Origin: Bacillota bacterium
Lineage (GTDB): Bacteria > Bacillota > Clostridia > Oscillospirales > Ruminococcaceae
NCBI GenBank assembly: GCA_023391005.1
Contig: JAEWBS010000043.1
Location: forward strand, 1-64,000
Reading direction: 5' to 3'
DNA: 64,000 nucleotides
The notes beneath the pieces were generated by a model. The model was not told the origin of the DNA. It did not search any database and saw only the letters and a program-made list of their open reading frames with translations. The position numbers were made by a program, and so were the translations under genes. Below are positions 1 through 8,102 of the stretch, piece by piece (position 1 is the first letter of the stretch; each line of letters opens with the position of its first letter).

Positions 1-1
1 G

Positions 2-886
2 AATATTAACGGTATCGTCCAATGGGGTGCGGGCGGCGGCACCGATTCTCTGATGCGTCCCCTGTCCGCTCTGGCTGAAAAGCAGCTGGGGGTATCGATC
101 GTTATCCAGAATATGACCGGCGCCACCGGCTCGGTAGCAACCCAATATGTACATGACGCCAAATCTGACGGCTACACCCTGCTGATGGGTGCTGAAAACC
201 CCGCATTGTATAAGGCGCTTGAAATTAGCTCGCTTACCTATACCGACTTTGACTGCGTCTATTTGATTGGTGACGAAGTTGTCGGCATTATTGTGGGCAA
301 AAACTCGAAGTTTGGCAGCTTTACCGATATTGTTAATGCCGCGCTGGCCAAGCCCGGCAGCATTAAGCTTTCCACCACCGGTAAAGGCGGCCTGCCCTGG
401 GAGGTTGGTGCATTTATCACCGACATCACCGGCGCGACCTTTAACCAAATCCCCTACGACAGCGACGCTTCGGCTAGAACCGCCGTCATCAGTGGAGAAT
501 GCGACTTTACCGTTTGCAAGGTTCAGTCCGGCGTCGAGGCCTACAAGGCCGGCGACATCAAATTCCTCTGTATGCTGTCCAACAAACCGGTAGAGGTTAT
601 GCCTGAGGTTGCGCTGATTACCGCCGAGTACCCCGATTTTGCCAAGTACCTGCCCTGGGGCCCCTTCTATGGTATATTTGTCAAAAAGGGCACCGATGCG
701 GCCACACTTGAAACGTTAAGCAACGCCTTTAAGACCGTCGGTACCGATGCCAGCTATCAGGACGTTCTAAAGAACTTTAACATCAATTTCCTGGGCTACA
801 CCGGCGACGAAGCTTCACAATATATTGCCACCTGGCAGGAGAACACGATTACCGCATTGACAAACAGCGGTGCGCTAAGCAAATAA
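2..886 (+). CDS. tctC: Tripartite tricarboxylate transporter binding protein (TctC/Bug family), 5' truncated
   Basis: Extracytoplasmic binding protein that delivers a small carboxylate to the TctAB membrane pair. The reading frame is open from base 2, so the signal peptide and start lie outside the window; 294 residues are visible. Near the visible start is the glycine-rich WGAGGGTD segment typical of the Bug fold ligand loop, and the body carries the usual IPYDSDASARTAV and GFVKKG-like positions (here GIFVKKGTD). It is followed directly by tctB and tctA, the standard order. The aroE and aroD genes downstream suggest a cyclic hydroxy acid such as quinate or shikimate as ligand, which is inference from context only. 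Confidence 0.9.
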   Translation, partial: NINGIVQWGAGGGTDSLMRPLSALAEKQLGVSIVIQNMTGATGSVATQYVHDAKSDGYTLLMGAENPALYKALEISSLTYTDFDCVYLIGDEVVGIIVGKNSKFGSFTDIVNAALAKPGSIKLSTTGKGGLPWEVGAFITDITGATFNQIPYDSDASARTAVISGECDFTVCKVQSGVEAYKAGDIKFLCMLSNKPVEVMPEVALITAEYPDFAKYLPWGPFYGIFVKKGTDAATLETLSNAFKTVGTDASYQDVLKNFNINFLGYTGDEASQYIATWQENTITALTNSGALSK

Positions 887-893
887 GCGGTTT

Positions 894-931
894 ATATATG
901 GCGTGTGGCTGCATGTCCGCACGCCATATAT
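894..931 (+). terminator. Hairpin between tctC and tctB (attenuator)
   Basis: A 15-bp stem (ATATATGGCGTGTGG paired with CCGCACGCCATATAT, one G-T pair) lies 8 bases after the tctC stop. It has only a short T run, so it more likely protects the 3' end of the tctC message or partly terminates transcription. This would give the binding protein an excess over the membrane subunits, a common arrangement in such operons. Confidence 0.55.
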
Positions 932-971
932 TTCAAAAGGTATTCGGATGTAATTTGAGGTGAAATCAGCA

Positions 972-1517
972 ATGGATGAATTGAATAAAAGCAACATAGA
1001 AATGGCCGATTCCGGCGCAGAAGCACTCCCGGAAGAAAAAACCGTTCTGGAACCGGGTGAAAAGGTGTTCACCGTCGTGCTGCTGGTCTTTGGCTTGATC
1101 GCGTTTACGCTGGCGCTGCGACTCTGGATGCGGATGAGCAGCCCTCGTATTTCCTCAGCGGGCGCTCTGCCGCTGTTTGTGACAGGGTTGTGGGTTATTC
1201 TGGCGTTGATGGCCATTTTTGAAAACAGGAAGCTGGTCTCCCCGCTCAGCGGACTCAAGGATAAGAAAGCGCAATTGCTTCAGGGACTGCATTATGCGTT
1301 CCCGCTTGACGCCGCGATGATGCTGGTCATGATTTTGGGTTACTGCGCGGCATTATTCTTTGGCCTGAGCTTTTATATTGCCACACCGCTTTTCCTGTAT
1401 GGTTCTATGTGTTATCTGTCAAAAAAGGACTTTATCAAAACCCTGCTCTGGACAGCGGTGGTCATGGCATTTATTGTTTTGGTCTTCCGCGTATTGTTCG
1501 GCGTTATATTCCCCTAA
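972..1517 (+). CDS. tctB: Tripartite tricarboxylate transporter small membrane subunit TctB
   Basis: 181 residues with about four hydrophobic segments (roughly 34-54, 63-83, 113-150 and 157-181), the size and topology of TctB, the small permease partner of TctA. An upstream in-frame GTG at 960 exists, but GAGGTG at 957-962 sits 9 bases before the ATG at 972, so the ATG is preferred. The N-terminal 30 residues are acidic and cytoplasmic-looking. TctB proteins are poorly conserved in sequence, so the assignment rests on length, topology and position between tctC and tctA. Confidence 0.85.
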   Translation: MDELNKSNIEMADSGAEALPEEKTVLEPGEKVFTVVLLVFGLIAFTLALRLWMRMSSPRISSAGALPLFVTGLWVILALMAIFENRKLVSPLSGLKDKKAQLLQGLHYAFPLDAAMMLVMILGYCAALFFGLSFYIATPLFLYGSMCYLSKKDFIKTLLWTAVVMAFIVLVFRVLFGVIFP

Positions 1518-1531
1518 TCCGGAGGTAAAGT

Positions 1532-3055
1532 ATGAGTGTATGGTATCATCTGGCGGTCATCTTTCGTGAGCCGCTTCTAATTTTTCTCGTTGCCATCGGC
1601 ACCTGCGCCGGTGTCTATGTGGGCGCCATCCCCGGCCTGTCGGGCACCATGGCGGTATCGCTACTGGTCTCTTTCACCTTCGGTTGGGAAACCCATAACG
1701 CTTTAGCCGTTATGATCGGTGTATTTGTCGGCGCCGTTTTTGGCGGATCGCGTTCCGCCATTCTACTTAATATCCCGGGTGCGCCCGCGGCCGTTGCAAC
1801 CACGCTGGATGGCTATGAGCTTGCAAAGCAAGGCCGCGCCGGAGAGGCGATGGGCATTGCCACGACCCAGTCGGTGGTGGGCACCCTGCTGGGCGTCGTT
1901 GCGCTCGCCACCTGTGCGCCGCTGGTAGCGCGTCTGGCCGTTAATTTTCACTCGGTAGACTATCTCATGCTGGCCATTATGGGCTTGATGATGGTCGGCT
2001 CTCTGTGCGCCCGCTCGGTAAAATTCGGCTTGATCGCCGGCGCCATCGGTATCTTTCTGGGCTGTGTCGGCGTGGACGGCCAAACAGCCGTTAAGCGTTT
2101 TACCTTCGACATCGTCTATTTAAACTCCGGCGTGGATTATGTCGTTGCGATGATCGGTCTGTTCGGTGCGTCTGAAGCGCTTGTCCAGCTCACCGATCTT
2201 AAATCGACCCCCGTTAAACAAAAAATTGATAAGATTATCCCCTCCTGGTCTGAAATGCTCAAGCATTTTCCGTTGACCCTGCGTTCCTCGGTTATCGGTG
2301 TTCTGGTCGGCGCGCTGCCCGGTGCGGGCGGTGACATTGCAGCCCTTCTCAGCTACGATCAGGCCAAGCGTTCGGTCCGCAAGCCCACCGCTCCGTTCGG
2401 AAAGGGCGCGGTAGAGGGCATCATCGCGCCTGAATCGGCTAATAACGCCGCTATTGGCGGAGCCTTCATCCCGATGCTGACGCTCGGCATTCCGGGCGAT
2501 GCCGTTACCGCCGTCATTATCAGCGCTCTGACCATTCACGGTCTGCGCCCCGGCCCCAATCTGATTGCCTCCACACCCGACCTGTTTTACCTGATTGTCT
2601 CCTGCCTGCTGCTGGCCTCCATCTTCTTGCTGGTGTTCGGCCTGACGGGCATCAAGGTCTTCACCAAAATTGTGGAGATTCCAAAAGCCATTTTGATGCC
2701 CACCATTTTGGTGCTGTCGGTTATCGGTGCATTTGCCATCCGCAACAGTGTCTATGATATTTTCTGGATGTTCGGCTTCGGCATTATCGGCTACTTTTTA
2801 AAACGCTATAACTACCCGATCGCCCCCATCGTGCTGGGCATTATTCTGACCACGCTATTTGAGGAAAACTACCGTCGCGGCGTCATGCTTGAGGGTTCAA
2901 TCCCCGGCATGCTGGCCAGCATTTTTACCAGTCCCATTTCCATCGTGCTGTTTGCGCTTATTGTGTTCTTGTCGATAACGCAGTCCAAATGGTATAAGGA
3001 CTGGCGTCAGCGCCGGGATGAAAAGCTGTTTTCTTCTCAGCACGACGCGGCATAG
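1532..3055 (+). CDS. tctA: Tripartite tricarboxylate transporter large membrane subunit TctA
   Basis: 507-residue polytopic permease that carries the translocation path, normally driven by an ion gradient. Two family motifs mark the two halves: GAIPGLSGTMA near residue 28 and GALPGAGGDIAALLSYDQ near 261, followed by PESANNAAIGG and TLGIPGD. GGAGGT lies 5 bases upstream of the ATG and 3 bases after the tctB stop, so the two genes are cotranscribed. Full length compared with the usual 490-510 residues. The genes immediately downstream are aroE and aroD, an uncommon companion set for this transporter. Confidence 0.95.
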   Translation: MSVWYHLAVIFREPLLIFLVAIGTCAGVYVGAIPGLSGTMAVSLLVSFTFGWETHNALAVMIGVFVGAVFGGSRSAILLNIPGAPAAVATTLDGYELAKQGRAGEAMGIATTQSVVGTLLGVVALATCAPLVARLAVNFHSVDYLMLAIMGLMMVGSLCARSVKFGLIAGAIGIFLGCVGVDGQTAVKRFTFDIVYLNSGVDYVVAMIGLFGASEALVQLTDLKSTPVKQKIDKIIPSWSEMLKHFPLTLRSSVIGVLVGALPGAGGDIAALLSYDQAKRSVRKPTAPFGKGAVEGIIAPESANNAAIGGAFIPMLTLGIPGDAVTAVIISALTIHGLRPGPNLIASTPDLFYLIVSCLLLASIFLLVFGLTGIKVFTKIVEIPKAILMPTILVLSVIGAFAIRNSVYDIFWMFGFGIIGYFLKRYNYPIAPIVLGIILTTLFEENYRRGVMLEGSIPGMLASIFTSPISIVLFALIVFLSITQSKWYKDWRQRRDEKLFSSQHDAA

Positions 3056-3082
3056 CGATTCTTAGCAAGCGAGGAAAGACAT

Positions 3083-3943
3083 ATGATGCGCTATATTACC
3101 GTTGACACGAAAATGATCGCTTTGCTGGGGACGCCGTTGCGTCAATCCGTTTCTTATCTTCTCCAGAACCGCGTCTATGAGCAAGCCGGTCTCGATTACT
3201 TTTATTTGCCTATCGAGGTCAAGACGCCACAGCTGTTGGCCGATGTCCTAACGGGCATACGCGCCATGAATTTTGCAGGTTTCGCGGTCACCAAGCCGTA
3301 TAAAGAAACCGTCCTGCAATACCTCGATTCACAGGACGACAGCGTCGCCCTGACAGGAGCCTGCAATACCGTGCTTATCCAAGACGGAAAGCTTATCGGC
3401 TATAACACCGACGGCATCGGCTGCATCCGATCACTGGAGCAGGAGGGCCGACTGGCTATTCCTGATAAGACCTTTTTCAGCTTTGGGGCGGGCGGTGCGG
3501 CCCGTGCGGTTTGCTTTGAATTGGCGCGCCACGGGGCGGGACAGCTTATTATCGCCTCCCCGCTTGGCATGTGCGATCGGCTGTCGGCAGAGATCAACCG
3601 ACACTTCCCCAACAAGGCTATCGCCGTGGATATTGGAGAAACCGAGCGGATGTACGGCTATATCCGGCAGGCGGACGTACTGCTCAATCTCAGCGGAATC
3701 GGCATGGCGCCTCACGAGGAGGAAACCCCCATGGAAAAGCCCTGCTTTCAACCGCATCAGCTCTGCTATGACGCTGTCTATCAGCCTGAGAAAACCCGCT
3801 TTCTGAGGGAGGCTGAAGCCGCCGGCTGTCAAACGCTCAACGGCCTTGGCATGGTTATCTATCAGGGACTTGAACAGATTAAGCTATGGACGGGCATAAA
3901 TGCCCCGGCCCAAATGATGTTTGACGCGTTCAGGGCGACCTGA
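3083..3943 (+). CDS. aroE: Shikimate (quinate/shikimate) dehydrogenase
   Basis: 286 residues. Interconverts 3-dehydroshikimate and shikimate with a nicotinamide cofactor. Substrate-domain motifs are present: LLGTPLRQSVS at about 14, VTKPYK with the catalytic lysine at 74, GACNTV at 92 and YNTDG with the catalytic aspartate at 110. The Rossmann loop GAGGAARA is at 135. After the second beta strand the usual NADP-binding NRT motif is absent (ASPLGMCDRL instead), which suggests NAD use as in catabolic quinate/shikimate dehydrogenases. It starts 27 bases after tctA behind GAGGAAAG. Its place in a transporter operon argues for a degradative rather than biosynthetic role; that part is inference. 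Confidence 0.93.
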   Translation: MMRYITVDTKMIALLGTPLRQSVSYLLQNRVYEQAGLDYFYLPIEVKTPQLLADVLTGIRAMNFAGFAVTKPYKETVLQYLDSQDDSVALTGACNTVLIQDGKLIGYNTDGIGCIRSLEQEGRLAIPDKTFFSFGAGGAARAVCFELARHGAGQLIIASPLGMCDRLSAEINRHFPNKAIAVDIGETERMYGYIRQADVLLNLSGIGMAPHEEETPMEKPCFQPHQLCYDAVYQPEKTRFLREAEAAGCQTLNGLGMVIYQGLEQIKLWTGINAPAQMMFDAFRAT

Positions 3944-3977
3944 TCATGCGATTCCATATTTCTCTGGAGAGTGAAGA

Positions 3978-4739
3978 ATGAAAACGATACAATTACGCAA
4001 TGTGACTATTGGTTCCGGTGCCCCGAAAGTTATTATTCCTATTGTCGCCACCACCGAGGAGGAGATTATTCTCAAGGCCAAGGCGCTCGGGCAGCTTTCG
4101 CTGGACGTGGTGGAGTGGCGGGCTGATTTCTTCAAAGATGTCTTTCATTTGGATAAGGTTTTGGAGCTTTTGCACAGCCTGCGCACAGTACTCGGAGAAA
4201 AGCCTATTCTATTTACCTTTCGTACCAAAAAAGAGGGCGGAGAAAAAGAGATCGGCATGGCGGAATATACAGCCCTTAATAAGCTGGCCGCCCGTTCCGG
4301 TTGCGTCGACGCCGTAGATGTCGAAATTTTTTCCGGCGACGCTGTTGTTCGTGAAAATATCGAAAATCTTCATAACGCCGGGGTTGTCGTTGTTGGCTCC
4401 AACCACGACTTTGACCGTACGCCGGACAAGGAAGATTTGCTCTACCGCCTGCGCAAAATGCAGGATATGGATGCGGATATCCCAAAGCTGGCCGTCATGC
4501 CGCAAAGCAGGGCCGATGTTCTGACCCTTCTGTGCGCAACCGAGGAAATGTATTCAAAATATGCCGATAGGCCCATTATCACAATGTCCATGTCAGCCCT
4601 TGGCGGCATCAGCCGTGTGTGCGGGGAGGTATTCGGATCATCGATGACCTTTGGCTCTGTCGGTCAAGTTTCCGCCCCTGGACAAATTCCAGCGGACCGG
4701 CTGAATATCGTTTTGGAGATTATCCATCAATCCCTTTAA
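3978..4739 (+). CDS. aroD: 3-dehydroquinate dehydratase, type I
   Basis: 253-residue Schiff-base dehydroquinase that interconverts 3-dehydroquinate and 3-dehydroshikimate. The catalytic pair falls at H143 (SNHDF) and K170 (IPKLAVMP), the same numbers as in the well-studied enterobacterial enzymes. Substrate-binding EWR (46-48), FRT (81-83), the SMSALGGISRV segment and the APGQ loop are all present. It lies 34 bases after aroE, with GGAGAGTGAAG just before the ATG, and a strong terminator follows. Together with aroE it could convert imported quinate or shikimate to dehydroshikimate or the reverse; no dehydroshikimate dehydratase is seen in the window. Confidence 0.95.
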   Translation: MKTIQLRNVTIGSGAPKVIIPIVATTEEEIILKAKALGQLSLDVVEWRADFFKDVFHLDKVLELLHSLRTVLGEKPILFTFRTKKEGGEKEIGMAEYTALNKLAARSGCVDAVDVEIFSGDAVVRENIENLHNAGVVVVGSNHDFDRTPDKEDLLYRLRKMQDMDADIPKLAVMPQSRADVLTLLCATEEMYSKYADRPIITMSMSALGGISRVCGEVFGSSMTFGSVGQVSAPGQIPADRLNIVLEIIHQSL

Positions 4740-4764
4740 TTTAGTATGACCTCTATCCAACCAT

Positions 4765-4805
4765 AAAAGCGTGGGGGCAGCGAATCAGCTGCCTCCACGC
4801 TTTTT
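4765..4805 (+). terminator. Rho-independent terminator after aroD
   Basis: Stem AAAAGCGTGGGGGCAGC pairs with GCTGCCTCCACGCTTTTT around a 6-base loop, one G-T pair, ending in a T run. It closes the tctCBA-aroE-aroD operon 25 bases after the last stop codon. Confidence 0.9.
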
Positions 4806-5045
4806 AGCAATGCGGTAGCGCTTTGTGCCCATTAAACGTATCTTTAAGGGGTAAAAATGCAGGGCGTCCACCAAAATGGCCGTATTTGCGCAGTGAACTT
4901 TTGCAGCAGTGCCGCAGTCTTTTGCAGATTCCCGATATTGGACTAAGTTACAAATTCGGACTTCCGTCACCCAGTTCTTGTTTTAGAATAAATTACAGCA
5001 TGCAAGTTATAATAGTGGTAGATTTACATATTTAGGAGATGCTTT

Positions 5046-5096
5046 ATGGAAGACATAACGAGAAAATACAAGGCACCGCTACCCCGCCTCCATTGA
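5046..5096 (+). CDS. Possible 16-residue leader peptide
   Basis: A short frame with AGGAGA at 5034-5039, 6 bases before its ATG, encodes a basic 16-residue peptide (MEDITRKYKAPLPRLH). TATAAT at 5008-5013 could be a -10 element for it, but no convincing -35 is at the right distance. The rest of 4806-5179 holds nothing I recognise. It precedes the YIEGIA gene by 83 bases. The binding site is better than chance, but there is no independent sign of coding. Confidence 0.25.
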   Translation: MEDITRKYKAPLPRLH

Positions 5097-5179
5097 AGAT
5101 TAAACGGTTTAGTGCGTTTGGCGCCACGTTTTATTAGCACTGAATATAACACTACAAGCCATACTATAAGGAGGACATC

Positions 5180-6076
5180 ATGACGCCGGAGATCGAAACT
5201 ATTCCTTTTCTGACACTGATTCGGATTCTTTTGGGAATCTTCATGGGTACGGCAGCGCGTTTTCTGACGCTGCGCATTGACTCGCGTCAGGTGCCAAGCT
5301 ACCCCAACAGCTATTTTATTAACATTGTCACCGGATTTTTTGCGGCAAGCCTTGGATCGGTGGCGATTCCGTCCCTACTCTCAAACGATTTTGCCGCTAT
5401 TACTTTTCTGATGCTGGCAGTGCAGCATTTTCGAGATATCCGAAAGCAAATTCAGGAAAGTTTGGAGCAGGTGGACCCGGTTGGCTTTGCACCGCGTGGA
5501 AGCGCCTATATTGACGGCATTTCCAAGACTTTTGAATCGAGAAATTATCTCTGCCTGCTGACGTCGCTCGGCACCGTCTTAATGCTTTATTTCATCGAGA
5601 GCGAAAATATCTGGGTCAATATTACCGCAGGCCTGATCACCGGCGGGTTCCTGATTTGGGCTATGGTACGCTTTACAAAGGGAAAGTGTATCGGCGATAT
5701 CTGCACCCTCGATTTCGGAAAAATTGACGTCAGGGGTTCCGAGCTGTATGTGGACGATATTTGGGTGACCGGCATGCTGGGGCTGGTCAAAAGACAGGAG
5801 CTTTTCAGAAAGGAAGGCGTTGCGTTGGTTGCAACGCCAAAATCGGACAAGCAACGGCTTACGTTGGAAAACAGTGGCCAGCGCACTGCCGCTTTGTACG
5901 ACGCCGCACGCTCCTTTGGCACCAAGGAGCTGTCGTTCACTAAGCGCAGTTTTTCTGACGGCAGAATCGTTGTCGCTTTTGTCCCTATCATTAATGATAA
6001 GGACAAAATCCTAGAGGCTGTGCGCAACACACCGATTTTAGAAAGCGTTCGCAAGCGTTCAAGCAGGAGGGCATAG
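5180..6076 (+). CDS. YIEGIA-family membrane protein
   Basis: 298 residues. Two or three N-terminal membrane segments (about 8-30, 44-66 and 71-82) are followed by a signature region, RGSAYIDGISKTFESRNYL at 106-124, in which YIDGIS replaces the name-giving YIEGIA. Two more membrane segments lie at about 125-160, then a soluble C-terminal domain. The family is found in spore-forming Firmicutes and its function is not established. AAGGAGGAC precedes the ATG. A 58-residue gene starts 4 bases after the stop, matching the conserved two-gene arrangement of this family. Confidence 0.8.
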   Translation: MTPEIETIPFLTLIRILLGIFMGTAARFLTLRIDSRQVPSYPNSYFINIVTGFFAASLGSVAIPSLLSNDFAAITFLMLAVQHFRDIRKQIQESLEQVDPVGFAPRGSAYIDGISKTFESRNYLCLLTSLGTVLMLYFIESENIWVNITAGLITGGFLIWAMVRFTKGKCIGDICTLDFGKIDVRGSELYVDDIWVTGMLGLVKRQELFRKEGVALVATPKSDKQRLTLENSGQRTAALYDAARSFGTKELSFTKRSFSDGRIVVAFVPIINDKDKILEAVRNTPILESVRKRSSRRA

Positions 6077-6079
6077 CGC

Positions 6080-6256
6080 GTGGAAATCCTTTTATATATC
6101 ACCGATTGTCCCGACCGGGTTATTACAGGCAACCCTCTGGCACTCAATATGCCCAACGATGAGGCACGGCAGGAATTTCTTGAAGTGCTGGCTGAATCTT
6201 TTGAGGCAAGCGTTCTGCAAATGAAAAATGGCGATCATCTTCTTGTAAAATTATGA
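6080..6256 (+). CDS. Small partner of YIEGIA protein (capping complex subunit type)
   Basis: 58 residues starting at GTG, with GGAGG at 6066-6070 inside the end of the upstream gene. It begins with a short beta-like stretch (VEILLYITDCPDRVITGNP) and ends with a conserved-looking NGDHLLVKL. In databases, proteins of this size encoded just after YIEGIA genes are named capping complex subunit for YIEGIA; I assign it by position, length and the general pattern of a TD..V..G.P start and a NG..L(V)K end. No catalytic residues are evident and the role is unknown. Confidence 0.6.
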   Translation: MEILLYITDCPDRVITGNPLALNMPNDEARQEFLEVLAESFEASVLQMKNGDHLLVKL

Positions 6257-6475
6257 TCACCGGCTTAGCTGGCGCTTAATTAGATTCTTATGAGGACCTG
6301 TTCTGGCTAGGGTCTTAGACGCACCGGGATCTTTTTTCGCATCGCTTACCTGCCGTCCTTGAACGGACAACCGGCGCCACTAATTGGCTGTGCTGATTTT
6401 TTAAGCGGCTTTAATTAGGGGCCCGCTCTACCCGACGCTTAAAAGCTACAGCTGACGCGGTGGGTTTCTCATCAG
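6257..6475 (+). other. Non-coding stretch, possible structured RNA
   Basis: About 220 bases without a supportable gene. It holds several short complementary segments, for example CTTATGAGGACC near 6287 against GGTGGGTTTCTCAT near 6460, and ends directly in a strong terminator. A small RNA or long leader transcript is possible, but I could not match it to any known RNA class. Confidence 0.25.
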
Positions 6476-6521
6476 AAAAAATCCCGAAAGCGCTGCTGTT
6501 GCAGGTCTTTCGGGATTTTTT
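6476..6521 (+). terminator. Rho-independent terminator
   Basis: AAAAAATCCCGAAAG pairs with CTTTCGGGATTTTTT, with a further partly paired stem inside and flanking A and T runs, so it can act on either strand. It ends the YIEGIA unit or a non-coding transcript from 6257-6475. Confidence 0.85.
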
Positions 6522-6698
6522 GCCGTTGTAATCGGACATGAACGGCCTGTATTTCTTTGTAGCTGGTGCAGAGGCCAAAGGTTGCGATATGCGATATGCG
6601 AATAGCAGGGGCTGTGGATCTTCGTACAGGGGCTGTATTGTATATTAAATGCAATACACCAAACAATAAACCTAGCTATATGAAAGGAGATTCAACCG

Positions 6699-7940
6699 AT
6701 GAATCCATTCGAACAAAAACCTGCCAAAACGGTAGACGGTATTATGGACTGGGCTACCCTGTATCCGACACCCTACAACAAGCAAACCGTCGATCCTTAT
6801 ACCAAGGTCCGCATTATTCTGATGAACGGCATTGAGGTGGAAGCCACCCTATTCAAGCACCAATTCCACCGCAATTGTTCCAACAACGATCTGCGTCGGG
6901 AACTGGCACTTTCCCGGCGGATCGAACAGCAGCAGCAAAAGCAGATCAATTGGCTCAAGCCCATCGATGAAACGCAGCTGGAAACCACCATCGGCTATGA
7001 GCACGTGGCAGTGGACCTGACCGCCTGGCTGGCACAGAACGAACCAAACCCCTATGTCAAGCAAGCGCTGGACTTTGCCTTACTGGAGGATTTTGACCAT
7101 CTGTACCGATATGCCAATCTGTTGGATCTGGACGCGCAAATTCCCGCACAGCAGCTGGTGAAAAGCTATGTGGACATCACACCGGGTCGTCCCACCATCG
7201 CTGAACACCGATTCCCCTTTGAGTCGGTAAAAACCCCGGTGGACTTCAAAACAGCCGATATCCGTACCAAGCTGAACACGCTGATCATCACCGCGGGCGA
7301 ACAGCAAACCATGAACTTCTATATGAATTTAGGCAACACCTACTACAATGATCTGGGCCGTCAGCTCTACTTGGAGATTGCCATGATCGAAGAGCAGCAC
7401 GTCAGTCAATACGGATCACTGCTGGACCCCAACTACACATGGCTTGAAAATTTGCTGCTTCACGAATATATGGAATGCTATCTCTACTACTCCTTTTATC
7501 AGGATGAGTTGGACGCCAATGTAAAATCCATTTGGGAGATGCACCTGCAACAGGAAATTTCCCATCTGCACAAAGCGGCGGAATTACTCCGGCAATATGA
7601 AAACAAGGACTGGCAGCAGGTGATTCCCGGTGGAGAATTTCCCAAACTACTCCAGTTCCACGATACCCGGGATTATGTCCGCCAGATTCTGGGGCAGCAA
7701 ATTCTCTTGACGTCAAACCGGGAGGCCTATATTCCCATATCCAATCTGCCTCAAAATCATGACTTCTTTTTCTACCAAAAGCTCGTAAACCATGATATAA
7801 ACGCGGTCGCCAGCCACAACGTGATCGCACAGCACCAGCAGAAATACAATGTGGATTATCGTGCGGAATCCCAACCAAACCCGGTGCAGGACCTCACCGA
7901 CCGCATGGTAGACAATACTCAAATCGCCCGCACAAAATAA
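6699..7940 (+). CDS. Ferritin-like di-iron fold protein, two-domain, function unknown
   Basis: 413 residues, entirely soluble, rich in helices. Carboxylate and histidine motifs typical of ferritin-like helices recur: GYEHVAVD near 107, ALLEDFDHLYRYAN near 146, AGEQQTMNFYMN near 218, MIEEQHVSQY near 249, LHEYMECYLYY near 273 and QQEISHLHKAAELL near 300. They imply a bacterioferritin-like four-helix unit. The N-terminal 80 residues and C-terminal 80 residues are extra. AAAGGAGA lies 11 bases before the ATG. No neighbour hints at a substrate. Iron storage, peroxide defence and an oxygenase-type role are all open. Confidence 0.6.
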   Translation: MNPFEQKPAKTVDGIMDWATLYPTPYNKQTVDPYTKVRIILMNGIEVEATLFKHQFHRNCSNNDLRRELALSRRIEQQQQKQINWLKPIDETQLETTIGYEHVAVDLTAWLAQNEPNPYVKQALDFALLEDFDHLYRYANLLDLDAQIPAQQLVKSYVDITPGRPTIAEHRFPFESVKTPVDFKTADIRTKLNTLIITAGEQQTMNFYMNLGNTYYNDLGRQLYLEIAMIEEQHVSQYGSLLDPNYTWLENLLLHEYMECYLYYSFYQDELDANVKSIWEMHLQQEISHLHKAAELLRQYENKDWQQVIPGGEFPKLLQFHDTRDYVRQILGQQILLTSNREAYIPISNLPQNHDFFFYQKLVNHDINAVASHNVIAQHQQKYNVDYRAESQPNPVQDLTDRMVDNTQIARTK

Positions 7941-8010
7941 ATTTAAAGCACATTTTTGTCTCTGATTTAGCACCTATAAGCAAAAAATTCGGCATGATTA
8001 TACGATAATC

Positions 8011-8100
8011 CCTTAAACCTTATACAAAGGCTTTAGGGCAAAAAGGGTCTTCAAATCTTGCGCAGTTCAATTAGACTGTTCAAAGTTTGAAGACCAAATC
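8011..8100 (-). repeat. Dispersed terminator-like repeat, copy 1
   Basis: One of three related stretches of about 95 bases in this window (others at 42008-42116 and 46472-46566). They share a AAACCTTATA..AAAGGCTTT..GGGCAAA block and an inverted pair. In this copy GGTCTTCAAA (8046-8055) pairs with TTTGAAGACC (8086-8095) around CAATTAGACTGTTC. Read on the minus strand it ends in CTTTTTGCC and lies just after the AraC-type gene, so it probably serves as its terminator. Confidence 0.65.
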
Positions 8101-8102
8101 AT

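Noticed and set aside
6257..6475. 6S RNA or RNase P RNA before the terminator at 6476
   Set aside because: None of the conserved core segments of these RNAs could be found; kept only as possible unclassified RNA.
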